From CAYQTK01 sp964420375 (lineage in GTDB: Bacteria > RBG-13-61-14 > DATKZS01), in the NCBI GenBank assembly GCA_964420375.1, contig CAYQTK010000040.1:1-28511 (forward strand): a DNA stretch of 28,511 bases, in the 5' to 3' direction. Of the stretch, positions 1 through 7,247 are shown piece after piece (position 1 is the stretch's first letter; the number at the start of each line of letters is the position of its first letter). Under the pieces are notes generated by a model, which saw nothing but the letters and a program-made list of their open reading frames with translations, made no database searches and was not told the DNA's origin. Both the position numbers and the translations under genes were made by a program.

Positions 1-65
1 TTTGGAGTGCGGCAGCTTGCTGCCGCTTTTTCCGCCGGGAAGCTTGCTTCCCGGAGATGCGCTCC
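1..65. repeat. Dispersed hairpin repeat, left copy
   Basis: A 65-bp unit that recurs in the same orientation at 28446-28511. It contains two perfect hairpins: CGGCAGC-TT-GCTGCCG at 10-25 and CCGGGAAGC-TT-GCTTCCCGG at 35-54. Its outer ends GGAGTGC (4-10) and GCGCTCC (59-65) can also pair with one G-T wobble, so the whole unit could fold as a branched structure. It begins at the first base of the window, so its left boundary may be cut. No ORF in it is credible. Confidence 0.85.
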
Positions 66-232
66 ACAAGAGGCTCACAGTTTACGAGGCGACTCTTTTA
101 AGCTCCGGCAAGCCGGAACTTATGAAAGCGAAAGCAAGCTTTCCTGTCTGCCCTGTCTGCGTGTCCGCACAGGCAGGCGTGTCCGGCACAGGCAGGCGCA
201 CTTCAAAAACGGAGTTTTGCAACGGGAACTAA
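66..232. repeat. Composite block of short hairpins and a tandem repeat
   Basis: This stretch follows the left repeat and carries more small inverted repeats: TCCGGC-AA-GCCGGA near 100-116, a GAAAGC/GCTTTC pair near 125-142, and a CCTGTCTGCGTG...CACAGGCAGG pair near 152-176. An 18-bp unit starting at 161 (GTGTCCGCACAGGCAGGC) is repeated at 179-197 with one extra G. At 215-232 a motif TTTTGCAACGGGAACTAA has an inverted 16/18 match at 28398-28415. No gene is credible here; the translations are low-complexity readings of the hairpins. Confidence 0.6.
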
Positions 233-302
233 ATAAAGTCGAATCATTTATGCCGGGGGATAGAGCTTTTATAACACCGGCGCGGAATACAAGGAGCAGG
301 GA

Positions 303-929
303 ATGGAGAAAAAAGGCGGATGTTGCGGATGCGTGACAGCAGTGTTCGCGGGACTTGTGCTGGGCTTCGTTGTACTCTTTATTATCGGCTATTACTGGAT
401 CAATACCAAGGTCCTGTCCACCGAATCGGTGAGCTATCCGGACATGGAGTGGACTGCAAAGGATAAAGCAGGATTTACCGCCAAGATGGCACCTGCATAC
501 TTCGCCATGAAAAACAATCGTGCCACCGAGCACAAGATATCCTTGAACCCCAAAGAAGCGAACCACCTGGTAAAAGATTACATACTGGCAGAGATACCCA
601 ACAGCGACGCAGAGCTGGTCACCGGAGATACCGCGCTTACGGTCAGTTTTTCAATCCCCATCCACGACGAGTCGAACAAGTTTTTAAACGGCAAGCTGCG
701 CGCCCAGGTCTCGGGCGAGCGCGAGGATTTCGAGGTCAAGCTCTACAGCTTGAGGACCGGCGACTATGACTGGCCTCCGGTCACCCACGCCTGGATTGCT
801 TACTGGCTGCGGGGTTCCCTGGAGACGAACTCTTTTTTGGAGGATAAGCCAGTGGTACTCGAGTCATTGTCTCATGACAAGGAGGGACTCAACATGAAGA
901 TATCCGTTCAAAAGCGAAAGACTCCCTGA
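303..929 (+). CDS. Membrane-anchored protein of unknown function
   Basis: A 208-aa protein I do not recognise. The ATG at 303 follows an AAGGAG ribosome binding site at 291-296. The N-terminus is a short basic, Cys-rich stretch (MEKKGGCCGC) followed by one hydrophobic segment at about residues 11-32, so it is probably a signal anchor with the remaining 175 residues outside the cytoplasm; the CC pair lies too close to the N-terminus to be a normal lipobox. The soluble part has alternating hydrophobic/charged patterning suggesting beta structure (for example around residues 95-150) and no Cys or catalytic motif I can name. Its stop codon abuts the stop of the opposite-strand gene at 930. The gene is real by its RBS and amino acid composition; the function is unknown. 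Confidence 0.75.
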   Translation: MEKKGGCCGCVTAVFAGLVLGFVVLFIIGYYWINTKVLSTESVSYPDMEWTAKDKAGFTAKMAPAYFAMKNNRATEHKISLNPKEANHLVKDYILAEIPNSDAELVTGDTALTVSFSIPIHDESNKFLNGKLRAQVSGEREDFEVKLYSLRTGDYDWPPVTHAWIAYWLRGSLETNSFLEDKPVVLESLSHDKEGLNMKISVQKRKTP

Positions 930-1184
930 TCAAGTATTGCGGTACTTATCGGTGAGATCGAGGATAGTTCCCACTCTGCCGCTCGCGGGTCTTTGCAGAC
1001 TCTCCTGGATGGTCGGGGCGTCGTAGTTCTCGGCGAGGAATGTCCCTATATCGAGCTTGACCGCCCAGCAGGACACGATCAGCCGGCAGAAAGGCTTGCC
1101 GCAACTCCGGCAGTACTTGAAGGGAACAAAGTCGCCCATCTTCGGACAACGGATTTGCCTGTCATCATACTGTTCAATACCCAT
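930..1184 (-). CDS. Small Cys-rich protein, possible metal-binding
   Basis: An 84-aa protein. The start at 1184 is supported by a GGAGG seven bases upstream on the minus strand. Within residues 13-40 it has five cysteines: RCPKMG, YCRSCGKPFC and VSCW. From memory, the pattern RCPxxG-x3-PFxYCR...C...CW resembles small conserved proteins of deltaproteobacteria that are annotated only as hypothetical; I could not check this. The Cys spacing would suit a zinc or Fe-S site, but no particular function can be inferred. The rest is helical and charged. It stands alone on its strand, converges with the gene ending at 929 and has REP-like hairpins just upstream. Confidence 0.7.
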   Translation of the reverse strand: MGIEQYDDRQIRCPKMGDFVPFKYCRSCGKPFCRLIVSCWAVKLDIGTFLAENYDAPTIQESLQRPASGRVGTILDLTDKYRNT

Positions 1185-1220
1185 AACTGCCTCCGCCTTA
1201 CAAGATAATAATTATCTGTT

Positions 1221-1245
1221 TCGTGCGAGCGGCTTCAGCCGCGAT
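1221..1245 (+). repeat. REP-like hairpin element, copy 1
   Basis: A 25-bp sequence starting TCGTGCGAGCGGC and containing the hairpin GCGGC-TTCA-GCCGC (1229-1242). The same 25 bases occur in reverse at 15888-15912, and a variant lies at 24924-24946. The GTG-C-GAG head followed by a palindrome is like REP elements of gammaproteobacteria, which are linked to RAYT transposases; no RAYT gene is in this window. Confidence 0.8.
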
Positions 1246-1364
1246 AAAAATCGTCTTCTCCAAGCTTACGCCGATGATATCACTTCTACATGTTAAAAAC
1301 AGCATAACATCTCTTTGCCCTTTCAGTCCACTGCGCCCCCGGTCTGTTCCCCGGGTGGCCCACG

Positions 1365-1401
1365 AGTTTCGTCCCCGAAACTGCGGGGGTGGCAGCGCCA
1401 C
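1365..1401. repeat. Pair of hairpins in intergenic region 1185-1486
   Basis: Two adjacent perfect inverted repeats, AGTTTCG-TCCC-CGAAACT (1365-1382) and GTGGC-AGC-GCCAC (1389-1401), in the 302-bp gap between the small Cys-rich gene and the aldehyde dehydrogenase. A weaker pair ATGTTA/TAACAT lies at 1290-1310. The gap otherwise shows only the REP-like element and whatever promoter drives the gene starting at 1184. No T-run follows, so these are not clear terminators. Confidence 0.4.
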
Positions 1402-1486
1402 AGGCTGAATGTCTCCCCATGATGACCCTCCGGCAGTTCCGATGCTGGTTGCTACAGCCGAAGCAGGTCTTCCCCATCGCACCGCC

Positions 1487-3136
1487 TCAGTCTTTTCCGC
1501 CTTCCTTTATATCCGCGGCTTCTTCAGCGGTCTCCGACTTGTCTTCCAATTTTTTGTCCTCTTTTTTGCCTTTTTTCTTCTTTTCCGCCTTAAATGCCTT
1601 GTAGAGCTTGCCGCCCGACTGGAGAGAGCGGAAAGCTTTTTTTACCGGGTTGCGCGAGAACATGGCTTGCAGGCCGTTCTTGAGAAGGTCCTCCATGTCG
1701 GGAGCAACGGGATAGTAAAAAGGCTCTTTGGTCAGGCCGCCCTTATACTCGGTAATGGACTTTATCTCGCAGAAGCTTTGCACCCCGATCCGGCTGTGAT
1801 ACCTGCCGACTCCGCTGTTCTTGGCTCCGCCAAACGGCAGGTCGGGCACAGCAAAAGTGATCAGGCAATCGTTTATATTCACCGAGCCCGTCTTGATCTT
1901 TCCGGCAATGGCGCGCCCTTCATCCATGTCAGAGGTGTAGACTGCTCCGGAAAGGCCGTACTCGCCGCTGTTGACCAGGTCGATGGCTTCCTCCACGTCA
2001 TCATAAGCCAGCACCGGTAGCAGCGGGCCAAAGGTCTCCTCTGTCATGACCTTCATATCTGAAGTGACCTCTGTTATCACGGTGGGTGGATAATAAAAAC
2101 CTTCTTCCACCGATATCCTTTCGCCGCCCGTCAGGATGCGGGCGCCTTTTTCACGGGCGTCGTTTACATGGGCCTCTACTATCTCGAGCTGCGACCGCAT
2201 GGTCATGGCCCCGATCTCACCGGCGCTGCGGCCGTTATGCAGGCCGTTAACAATCTCCAGAAGCTTTTCCAGAAAATCGTTGTAAACGCTCCGCTCTACC
2301 AGGCAGATTTCAATGCCGATGCAGGTCTGCCCGCTGTTGGTAAACGCTCCCCAGCAGATGGAGTTCGCGGCGCGGTCAAGGTCGGCATTGCCGGTGACTA
2401 TGGCAGCGTCCTTGCCGCCAAGCTCCATGATCGCGGGGATAAGGCGCTCGGCAGCTTTCAAGTTCACCGACCGGCCCACCTCGGTTGACCCGGTGAAGAA
2501 CAGCATGGAAATATCGGGATGCTCGACCAGGGCCTGGCCGGTGACCGACCCGCTGCCGGTTACCACTTGGAGCACTCCTTCCGGAAGACCCGCCTTTTTA
2601 AATACCTCGGCAAGGATGGTCCCGCAGCCGCTGGTCTGCGACGACGGCTTCAGCACAACGCTGTTGCCCGCGGCTATCGCGGATATGACCGGTCCAGAGG
2701 AAAGGCTCAACGGATAGTTCCAGGGCGAGATCACCCCTACTACGCCGCGCGGCTCGAACACGTAGTATGCCTTGCGGCCGGGAAAGAAAATCCCCACGTC
2801 GGACTTTACCGGCGCAAGGTGCTTATGCAGGGTCTTCGAGTAGTAATGAAGAAGATCGCAGCAGGGGTACACGTCGGCAAGCAGGGCGTCCAGCAGGGTC
2901 TTGCCGTTCTCCGCGGACACGATCCTACCGTAACGCTCGGCATTGTTCGCAAGTATGGAAGCGGCCTTGGCAAGGACCTTACGGCGCTTCCGGAAAGTGC
3001 TTTTCGACCAGGTTGCAAAAGCATTCTGCGCTTTGGCCACCTTTTCATCAACGTCCCCCTTCTCCATCAGCGGATAGCTGGAAACGCGTTCGCCATTGGC
3101 CGGGCTTTTAACGTCAAAAGAAGGTCTCTCACTCAT
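1487..3136 (-). CDS. Aldehyde dehydrogenase (NAD(P)+-dependent, ALDH superfamily)
   Basis: A 549-aa enzyme that oxidises an aldehyde to the acid with NAD(P)+. It has the family landmarks: a PWNYPL stretch, the cofactor-site FTGSTEVGR, the general-base Glu in MELGGK (Glu238) and the catalytic Cys in NSGQTCIG (Cys272). I set the start at 3136 (MSERPSF), because GGAGGAG at 3140-3146 lies just upstream; an in-frame ATG at 3148 overlaps this ribosome binding site. The ALDH fold normally ends near residue 470. Here about 80 extra residues follow, with a segment predicted amphipathic and then a very Lys/Glu-rich tail (residues about 500-549). The substrate cannot be read from the sequence. It is monocistronic as far as the window shows, divergent from the glycosidase gene at 3273. 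Confidence 0.95.
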   Translation of the reverse strand: MSERPSFDVKSPANGERVSSYPLMEKGDVDEKVAKAQNAFATWSKSTFRKRRKVLAKAASILANNAERYGRIVSAENGKTLLDALLADVYPCCDLLHYYSKTLHKHLAPVKSDVGIFFPGRKAYYVFEPRGVVGVISPWNYPLSLSSGPVISAIAAGNSVVLKPSSQTSGCGTILAEVFKKAGLPEGVLQVVTGSGSVTGQALVEHPDISMLFFTGSTEVGRSVNLKAAERLIPAIMELGGKDAAIVTGNADLDRAANSICWGAFTNSGQTCIGIEICLVERSVYNDFLEKLLEIVNGLHNGRSAGEIGAMTMRSQLEIVEAHVNDAREKGARILTGGERISVEEGFYYPPTVITEVTSDMKVMTEETFGPLLPVLAYDDVEEAIDLVNSGEYGLSGAVYTSDMDEGRAIAGKIKTGSVNINDCLITFAVPDLPFGGAKNSGVGRYHSRIGVQSFCEIKSITEYKGGLTKEPFYYPVAPDMEDLLKNGLQAMFSRNPVKKAFRSLQSGGKLYKAFKAEKKKKGKKEDKKLEDKSETAEEAADIKEGGKD

Positions 3137-3139
3137 TTT

Positions 3140-3146
3140 CTCCTCC
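3140..3146 (-). promoter_or_regulatory. Ribosome binding site deciding the ALDH start
   Basis: GGAGGAG on the minus strand, with only AAA between it and the ATG at 3136. The alternative ATG at 3148-3146 is part of the same sequence and has no site of its own, so 3136 is preferred. Confidence 0.75.
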
Positions 3147-3272
3147 ATGATAACTAAAACAGGTCTTTGCTCTGGTGCCCGCCCGCATTTTGGCTGACAT
3201 TGCCGAACAAGTATACTTACAGGACGGGAACTCTGTTCTTTTCAAATCATTATATAAAAAGGTAAGAAGGAA

Positions 3273-5318
3273 ATGAAGATACTCAAATTATTCCTGCGGC
3301 TCTTGGGCATCAGCCTGGTCGTGTTTTGGGGACAAAGCTCAGCCGCGCACGTCGCAGAAAAAAAAGGCGGGACTCTGCCCGGAGCGCGTCTTGCAGACGT
3401 TCCTCTATCGGACGTTACCATTGCAGGGGATTTCTGGGGAGCGAAGCAGGAGCTGGTCCGCAAGGCGACCATGCGCGCGGAGTGGGCCCGGCTCGAGTCG
3501 CATCATCACGTGGACAACTTCCGGGTGGTTGCCGGAGAGAAGGACGGCATCCACCAAGGCGCGGTGTTTTTAGACTCCGATCTTTACAAGTGGCTGGAGG
3601 CTGCTTCTTACTATGTGGGCAAGAGCCCGGAGGACCAGTGGCTACAGGAGAGGGTGGACGAATTGGTGCGTCTTATAAATCTTGCGCAGATGGATGACGG
3701 ATACATAAACACCTACTACCAGAGCTTTGCCCCCGAGCAGAGGTTCACCAACCTGTGGATGGACCACGAACTGTATTGCGCCGGCCATCTCATGGAAGCG
3801 GCAGCAGCCCACGCCCGCGCCACCGGCAACGACGATCTTCTGAAACCAGCGCGCAAGTTCGCCGACCTGGAGGGTGACACTTTCGGGCCGCGTGGCAACC
3901 GCGGAATGCCCGGCCACCAGGAGATCGAGCTGGGCCTGATGCGCATGTACCGCCTCACGGGCGACTACCAGGACGTGGCCGAATTCTTCGTGTACGAGCG
4001 CGGCAAAAGCGATGACTTTATAGAGCAGCTTTTGAAGGATATACAAAGTCAGAACCGGCTTTCCCGGAAAGTAAGGCGGAAAAGACGACAATACCTGGGC
4101 AGCGATTATGAGAAGATGGACAGTTACGGAGGCATACCTTTAATAAAGCCGCGGCTTTGGGGCAGGCTGCTCGAAAACTTTTACAGCGGCAAGTACTTCC
4201 AGGCCCACAAGCCACTGCTCGAGCAGGAAGTGGCGGAAGGGCACGCTGTCCGGGCCATGTACTTTTATGCCGGAGCCGCAGAAGTCTATCTCGCCAATGA
4301 AGACCGGCGTCTCTTTACTGCGCTGTCACGAATATACGACAACACTGTGGACAAGAGGACGCACATAACCGGCGGAATGGGCGCGCTGCCGGTGATCGAA
4401 GGGTTCGGCAAGGACTATGAGCTGCCTCATAAATCCTACACCGAAACCTGCGCAGCCATCGGCAGCATTTTCTTCTCCTGGAGAATGCTCCGGGCCACGG
4501 GTGAGCCCAAGTACGCCGAGCAGATCGAGCGGACTCTTTACAACGGCTTCCTGGCGGGTCTGTCCCAGGACGGCAAGCGCTTTTTCTATGAGAACCCGTT
4601 GGTAGCGAAAGGCGAGACCGAGCGGAAAAAGTGGTATCCGGTGGCCTGCTGCCCCCCGAACATCGCCAGGCTCATGGCTTCCCTGGAAAAGTACGTCTAC
4701 AGCAGGAGCGACAAGGGGCTGTGGGTCCACCAGTACGTGAGCGGAGAAGTTATATTAGAAAACAACCACGACTTGCGCATAAAGGTCGAAAGTGGACTTC
4801 CCGTGAACGGGAGCGTAAAGATATCGGTTTTTCCTGAAGAGCCGACTGAGTTTACCCTTTACCTGCGCGAGCCGTCCTGGATCAGTCATCTTAAGATCAG
4901 CGTGAATGATAACCCCCTGGAGTACGAGCCGCAGCCCGGACATTACCTGGATATCACCAGGAAGTGGGAAAAGGGCGACACCATAAAGCTGGAGTTGGGA
5001 ACGGAGCCGCGACTGGTGTACGGCGACCCCCGCGTGGAAGCAAACCAGGGCAGGGCAGCCATAATGTACGGCCCGCTGGTTTACTGCCTGGAAGACGTTG
5101 ATAACCCGGACATCAACGTCCACCGGACAACCATTGCAAAAGAGCCGGCCCTGAAGGCCGAGTATCGCCCGGAGCTTCTCGGAGGAGTGGTGGCCATCAA
5201 AGGCAAGACCGGAAACGGCGAGACCTTCACTGCAATACCTTACTATGCCTGGGGAAACCGCGGCAGGTCCCACATGGAAGTATGGGTCCATGCGCAAGGG
5301 ACTGAAGAGAATAAATGA
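3273..5318 (+). CDS. Exported glycoside hydrolase, GH127/DUF1680 (beta-L-arabinofuranosidase-like)
   Basis: A 681-aa protein with a signal peptide (MKILKLFLRLLGISLVVFWG, cleavage probably after the AAH region at about 25-27). GH127 enzymes such as HypBA1 use a Zn-bound Cys nucleophile with Glu-x-Cys and Cys-Cys ligands. Here these are ETC (Glu391, Cys393) and CCPPN (Cys459, Cys460). Other family features are HHxDNFR near the N-terminus, GHAVRAMYFYAG in the barrel and a C-terminal beta region ending in Y-Y-x-W-x-NR. The start has a GAAGG site at 3266-3270. The region around residues 245-290 seems longer than usual and carries a basic patch (SRKVRRKRRQY). The likely role is periplasmic or extracellular removal of arabinofuranose or a similar sugar; the exact substrate is not certain. 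It is first of a three-gene run with two redox genes. Confidence 0.9.
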   Translation: MKILKLFLRLLGISLVVFWGQSSAAHVAEKKGGTLPGARLADVPLSDVTIAGDFWGAKQELVRKATMRAEWARLESHHHVDNFRVVAGEKDGIHQGAVFLDSDLYKWLEAASYYVGKSPEDQWLQERVDELVRLINLAQMDDGYINTYYQSFAPEQRFTNLWMDHELYCAGHLMEAAAAHARATGNDDLLKPARKFADLEGDTFGPRGNRGMPGHQEIELGLMRMYRLTGDYQDVAEFFVYERGKSDDFIEQLLKDIQSQNRLSRKVRRKRRQYLGSDYEKMDSYGGIPLIKPRLWGRLLENFYSGKYFQAHKPLLEQEVAEGHAVRAMYFYAGAAEVYLANEDRRLFTALSRIYDNTVDKRTHITGGMGALPVIEGFGKDYELPHKSYTETCAAIGSIFFSWRMLRATGEPKYAEQIERTLYNGFLAGLSQDGKRFFYENPLVAKGETERKKWYPVACCPPNIARLMASLEKYVYSRSDKGLWVHQYVSGEVILENNHDLRIKVESGLPVNGSVKISVFPEEPTEFTLYLREPSWISHLKISVNDNPLEYEPQPGHYLDITRKWEKGDTIKLELGTEPRLVYGDPRVEANQGRAAIMYGPLVYCLEDVDNPDINVHRTTIAKEPALKAEYRPELLGGVVAIKGKTGNGETFTAIPYYAWGNRGRSHMEVWVHAQGTEENK

Positions 5319-5331
5319 GAGCGGAGGTGTC

Positions 5332-5740
5332 ATGCCTCGAAACCGCTATCACAGGCTGTCGTTTCTTGCCGATATAAGGGGCATCAGGAGCGCGTTGGGA
5401 GAGATGCGGGGAATGGGATTCCCGCTCCAGCCCCGGTTTTCTGCAGGATACGGGCCAAGAGAAGGGCCCCCTGCGTTTGATGTGCTGTGGTTCGAAAACA
5501 CCATCAAGGACAAGATAGCCACCCAACTGCCAGGGCATAGAGTGTCTCATGTGCAGGAACCGTTGCCCGGTGGAGGCCATCAGCGAGGCGGGCCATGACA
5601 AGGAAAGCTGCTATAAGCGGGTGGCCAGGTCGTTGAAGTACTGCAACCGCCACTACCACATTTTTATATATGGCTGCGGCCTGTGCGCGGTGGGCGTCCC
5701 CTGCGAATCGAGCATACCCGAAAAGCTGCAAAGCAGATAG
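5332..5740 (+). pseudogene. Ferredoxin-like Cys-rich protein, frameshifted
   Basis: Translation from ATG 5332, preceded by CGGAGG, gives MPRNRYHRLSF and runs in frame to about 5521. From there the Cys-rich continuation is in the next frame: NCQGIECLMCRNRCPVEAI, then a GHDKESC segment and YGCGLCAVGVPCESSIP, ending at 5740. Removing one C from the CCC run at 5522-5524 joins the two parts into one 135-aa ORF without a stop. The joined product would have two Cys clusters similar to the C-terminal 4Fe-4S part of epoxyqueuosine-reductase-like or reductive-dehalogenase-like ferredoxin proteins. It may be a true frameshift, a sequencing error or a programmed shift; the window cannot tell these apart. 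It lies 13 bp after the GH127 gene and 61 bp before the C_GCAxxG_C_C gene. Confidence 0.7.
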
Positions 5741-5789
5741 CCGCCCGGGGAACCGTACCGGCAGTATGGAAAAGCGATTACTCGGAGAC

Positions 5790-5796
5790 AAGGAGG
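5790..5796 (+). promoter_or_regulatory. Ribosome binding site deciding the C_GCAxxG_C_C start
   Basis: AAGGAGG five bases before the ATG at 5802. Upstream in-frame starts (for example ATG at 5766) have no comparable site and lie in the tail of the previous reading frame. Confidence 0.8.
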
Positions 5797-5801
5797 AGAT
5801 A

Positions 5802-6308
5802 ATGGACGAGGACAAGTCAAAAAAGCTGATACAAAAAGCCGTCGAACTCGGGGAGGAGTATGAGAAGACCTGTACCGGCTGCGCCCAGTCAGTGGTCGCC
5901 GCGCTCCAGGACGCCCTGGATTTGCCGAGCGAGGACGTGTTCAAGGCGGCGAGCGGTCTGGCCGACGGGATCGGGCTTTCCGGCGACGGGTCGTGCGGCG
6001 CGCTCACCGGCGGGTCCATGGTTATCAGCTACGTGTTCGGCCGCGACCGCGAGCATCACCGGGACATGATGGCAGCCATGAAGTCCTATCTTTTGTGCAA
6101 GGAGCTCTACCAGGACTTCATAGACCGTTATGGGAGTTGCCGCTGTTACGACATTCAGGAGAAGCTCTTGGGCCGGACATTTAACCTGCTGGACCCCCAA
6201 GACCTGGAGGCCGCGGGCCGGGCCGGCATGATGGAAAAGTGCAGCCTCGTAGTGGCAGCTTCCGCTGAAAAAGCAGCACGGATCATAACGCGGGAAAAGG
6301 ACAAGTAA
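5802..6308 (+). CDS. C_GCAxxG_C_C family redox protein
   Basis: A 168-aa cytoplasmic protein of the putative redox-active C_GCAxxG_C_C family. The signature is visible as CTGCAQS (Cys24, Cys27), a later SGDGSCGALTGG with a third Cys, and a pair in GSCRCYD. The family is widespread in anaerobes and thought to bind a redox cofactor or cluster; its reaction is not established. The start at 5802 follows an AAGGAGG. The gene follows a broken ferredoxin-like gene, a plausible electron partner, and converges with the ABC permease gene 21 bp downstream. No terminator hairpin was seen in the short gap. Confidence 0.85.
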   Translation: MDEDKSKKLIQKAVELGEEYEKTCTGCAQSVVAALQDALDLPSEDVFKAASGLADGIGLSGDGSCGALTGGSMVISYVFGRDREHHRDMMAAMKSYLLCKELYQDFIDRYGSCRCYDIQEKLLGRTFNLLDPQDLEAAGRAGMMEKCSLVVAASAEKAARIITREKDK

Positions 6309-6329
6309 GGAATTTGAAACAATGAGTGT

Positions 6330-7247
6330 CTACTCGAGCCGCACGCGGGGATCGAGGAAGGTATAGACAATATCCACCACGAAGTTCATGAAAACGATGA
6401 GGGTGGTATAGACCAGCGTGACGCCCATGATGAGCGGATAGTCGCGGTTGGTCACCGCGGTAATAAAGAAGCGGCCCATGCCGGGCACGGAGAAAATCTT
6501 TTCCACGATAAAAGAGCCGGTGATAAGCATGGCCACCAGCGGACCCACCACGGTTATCACCGGACCGAGCGAGTTCCTGAGCACGTGCTTCATAATAACC
6601 TTTGCTCCGGAGAGGCCCTTGGCGCGGGCGGTACGGACGTAGTCCTTTTCCAGGACCTCGATCATGCTCGAGCGCGTCAGGCGGGCCAGGTAGGAAGCGG
6701 GAGCCATGCCCAGGGTGATCGCCGGCAGGATCATGTGTCTCGGCGACTCCCACAGCGCGGGCGGCATTGCCTTCAAGTGGTAGGCGAACCCCCAGATAAG
6801 GAACGCCCCCAGCACAAAGGATGGTAAAGCTATTCCCAGCGAAGCCCCGAAAATGGAAAGCCGGTCGAAGATCGAGTCGCGCCACACCGCGGAGACAATG
6901 CCGGCGGACACCCCCGTCATCACCGCGATGAGCAAAGCGAGCACACCGAGCTGGGCCGACACCGGCAAGGTGTCCGCCAGTATGTCTCCCACTCTTCGGT
7001 TCCGGTACTTGAAGCTGGGCCCGAGGTCGCCGCGCAAAAGGTCGGTCATGTAGTACTGGTACTGCTTCCATACCGGCTCGTCCAGGTGATACTTGGCCTC
7101 GATGTTCTCCTTGATCTCCGGCGGAAAAGTCTTCTCCCGATCAAAAGGACCGCCGGGAACATTGTGCATGATAAAGAACGTCAAGGTGGCCACCACGAAG
7201 ATGACCAGAAGCCCAGCCAGTATTCTTCCCACCAGGAACCCGGTCAC
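6330..7247 (-). CDS. Peptide/oligopeptide ABC transporter permease, DppB type
   Basis: A 305-aa inner-membrane protein with about six hydrophobic segments and the N-terminus typical of DppB/OppB permeases (a first helix, then HNVPGGPFD). The EAA loop that contacts the ATPase is visible around DYVRTARAKGLSGAK followed by HVLRNSL. The start is GTG at 7247, overlapping the stop of the substrate-binding gene by four bases (GTGA), with AGGAGG nine bases upstream. Complete systems need a second permease (DppC) and one or two ATPases. None is in this window, and the next gene downstream lies on the other strand, so partners must be elsewhere or lost. Confidence 0.92.
   Translation of the reverse strand: MTGFLVGRILAGLLVIFVVATLTFFIMHNVPGGPFDREKTFPPEIKENIEAKYHLDEPVWKQYQYYMTDLLRGDLGPSFKYRNRRVGDILADTLPVSAQLGVLALLIAVMTGVSAGIVSAVWRDSIFDRLSIFGASLGIALPSFVLGAFLIWGFAYHLKAMPPALWESPRHMILPAITLGMAPASYLARLTRSSMIEVLEKDYVRTARAKGLSGAKVIMKHVLRNSLGPVITVVGPLVAMLITGSFIVEKIFSVPGMGRFFITAVTNRDYPLIMGVTLVYTTLIVFMNFVVDIVYTFLDPRVRLE

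Noticed and set aside
5516..5518. TAG in the Cys-rich frame as a recoded (pyrrolysine) codon
   Set aside because: The frame upstream of the TAG has no continuation with the right features; a one-base shift at 5522-5524 explains the data better.
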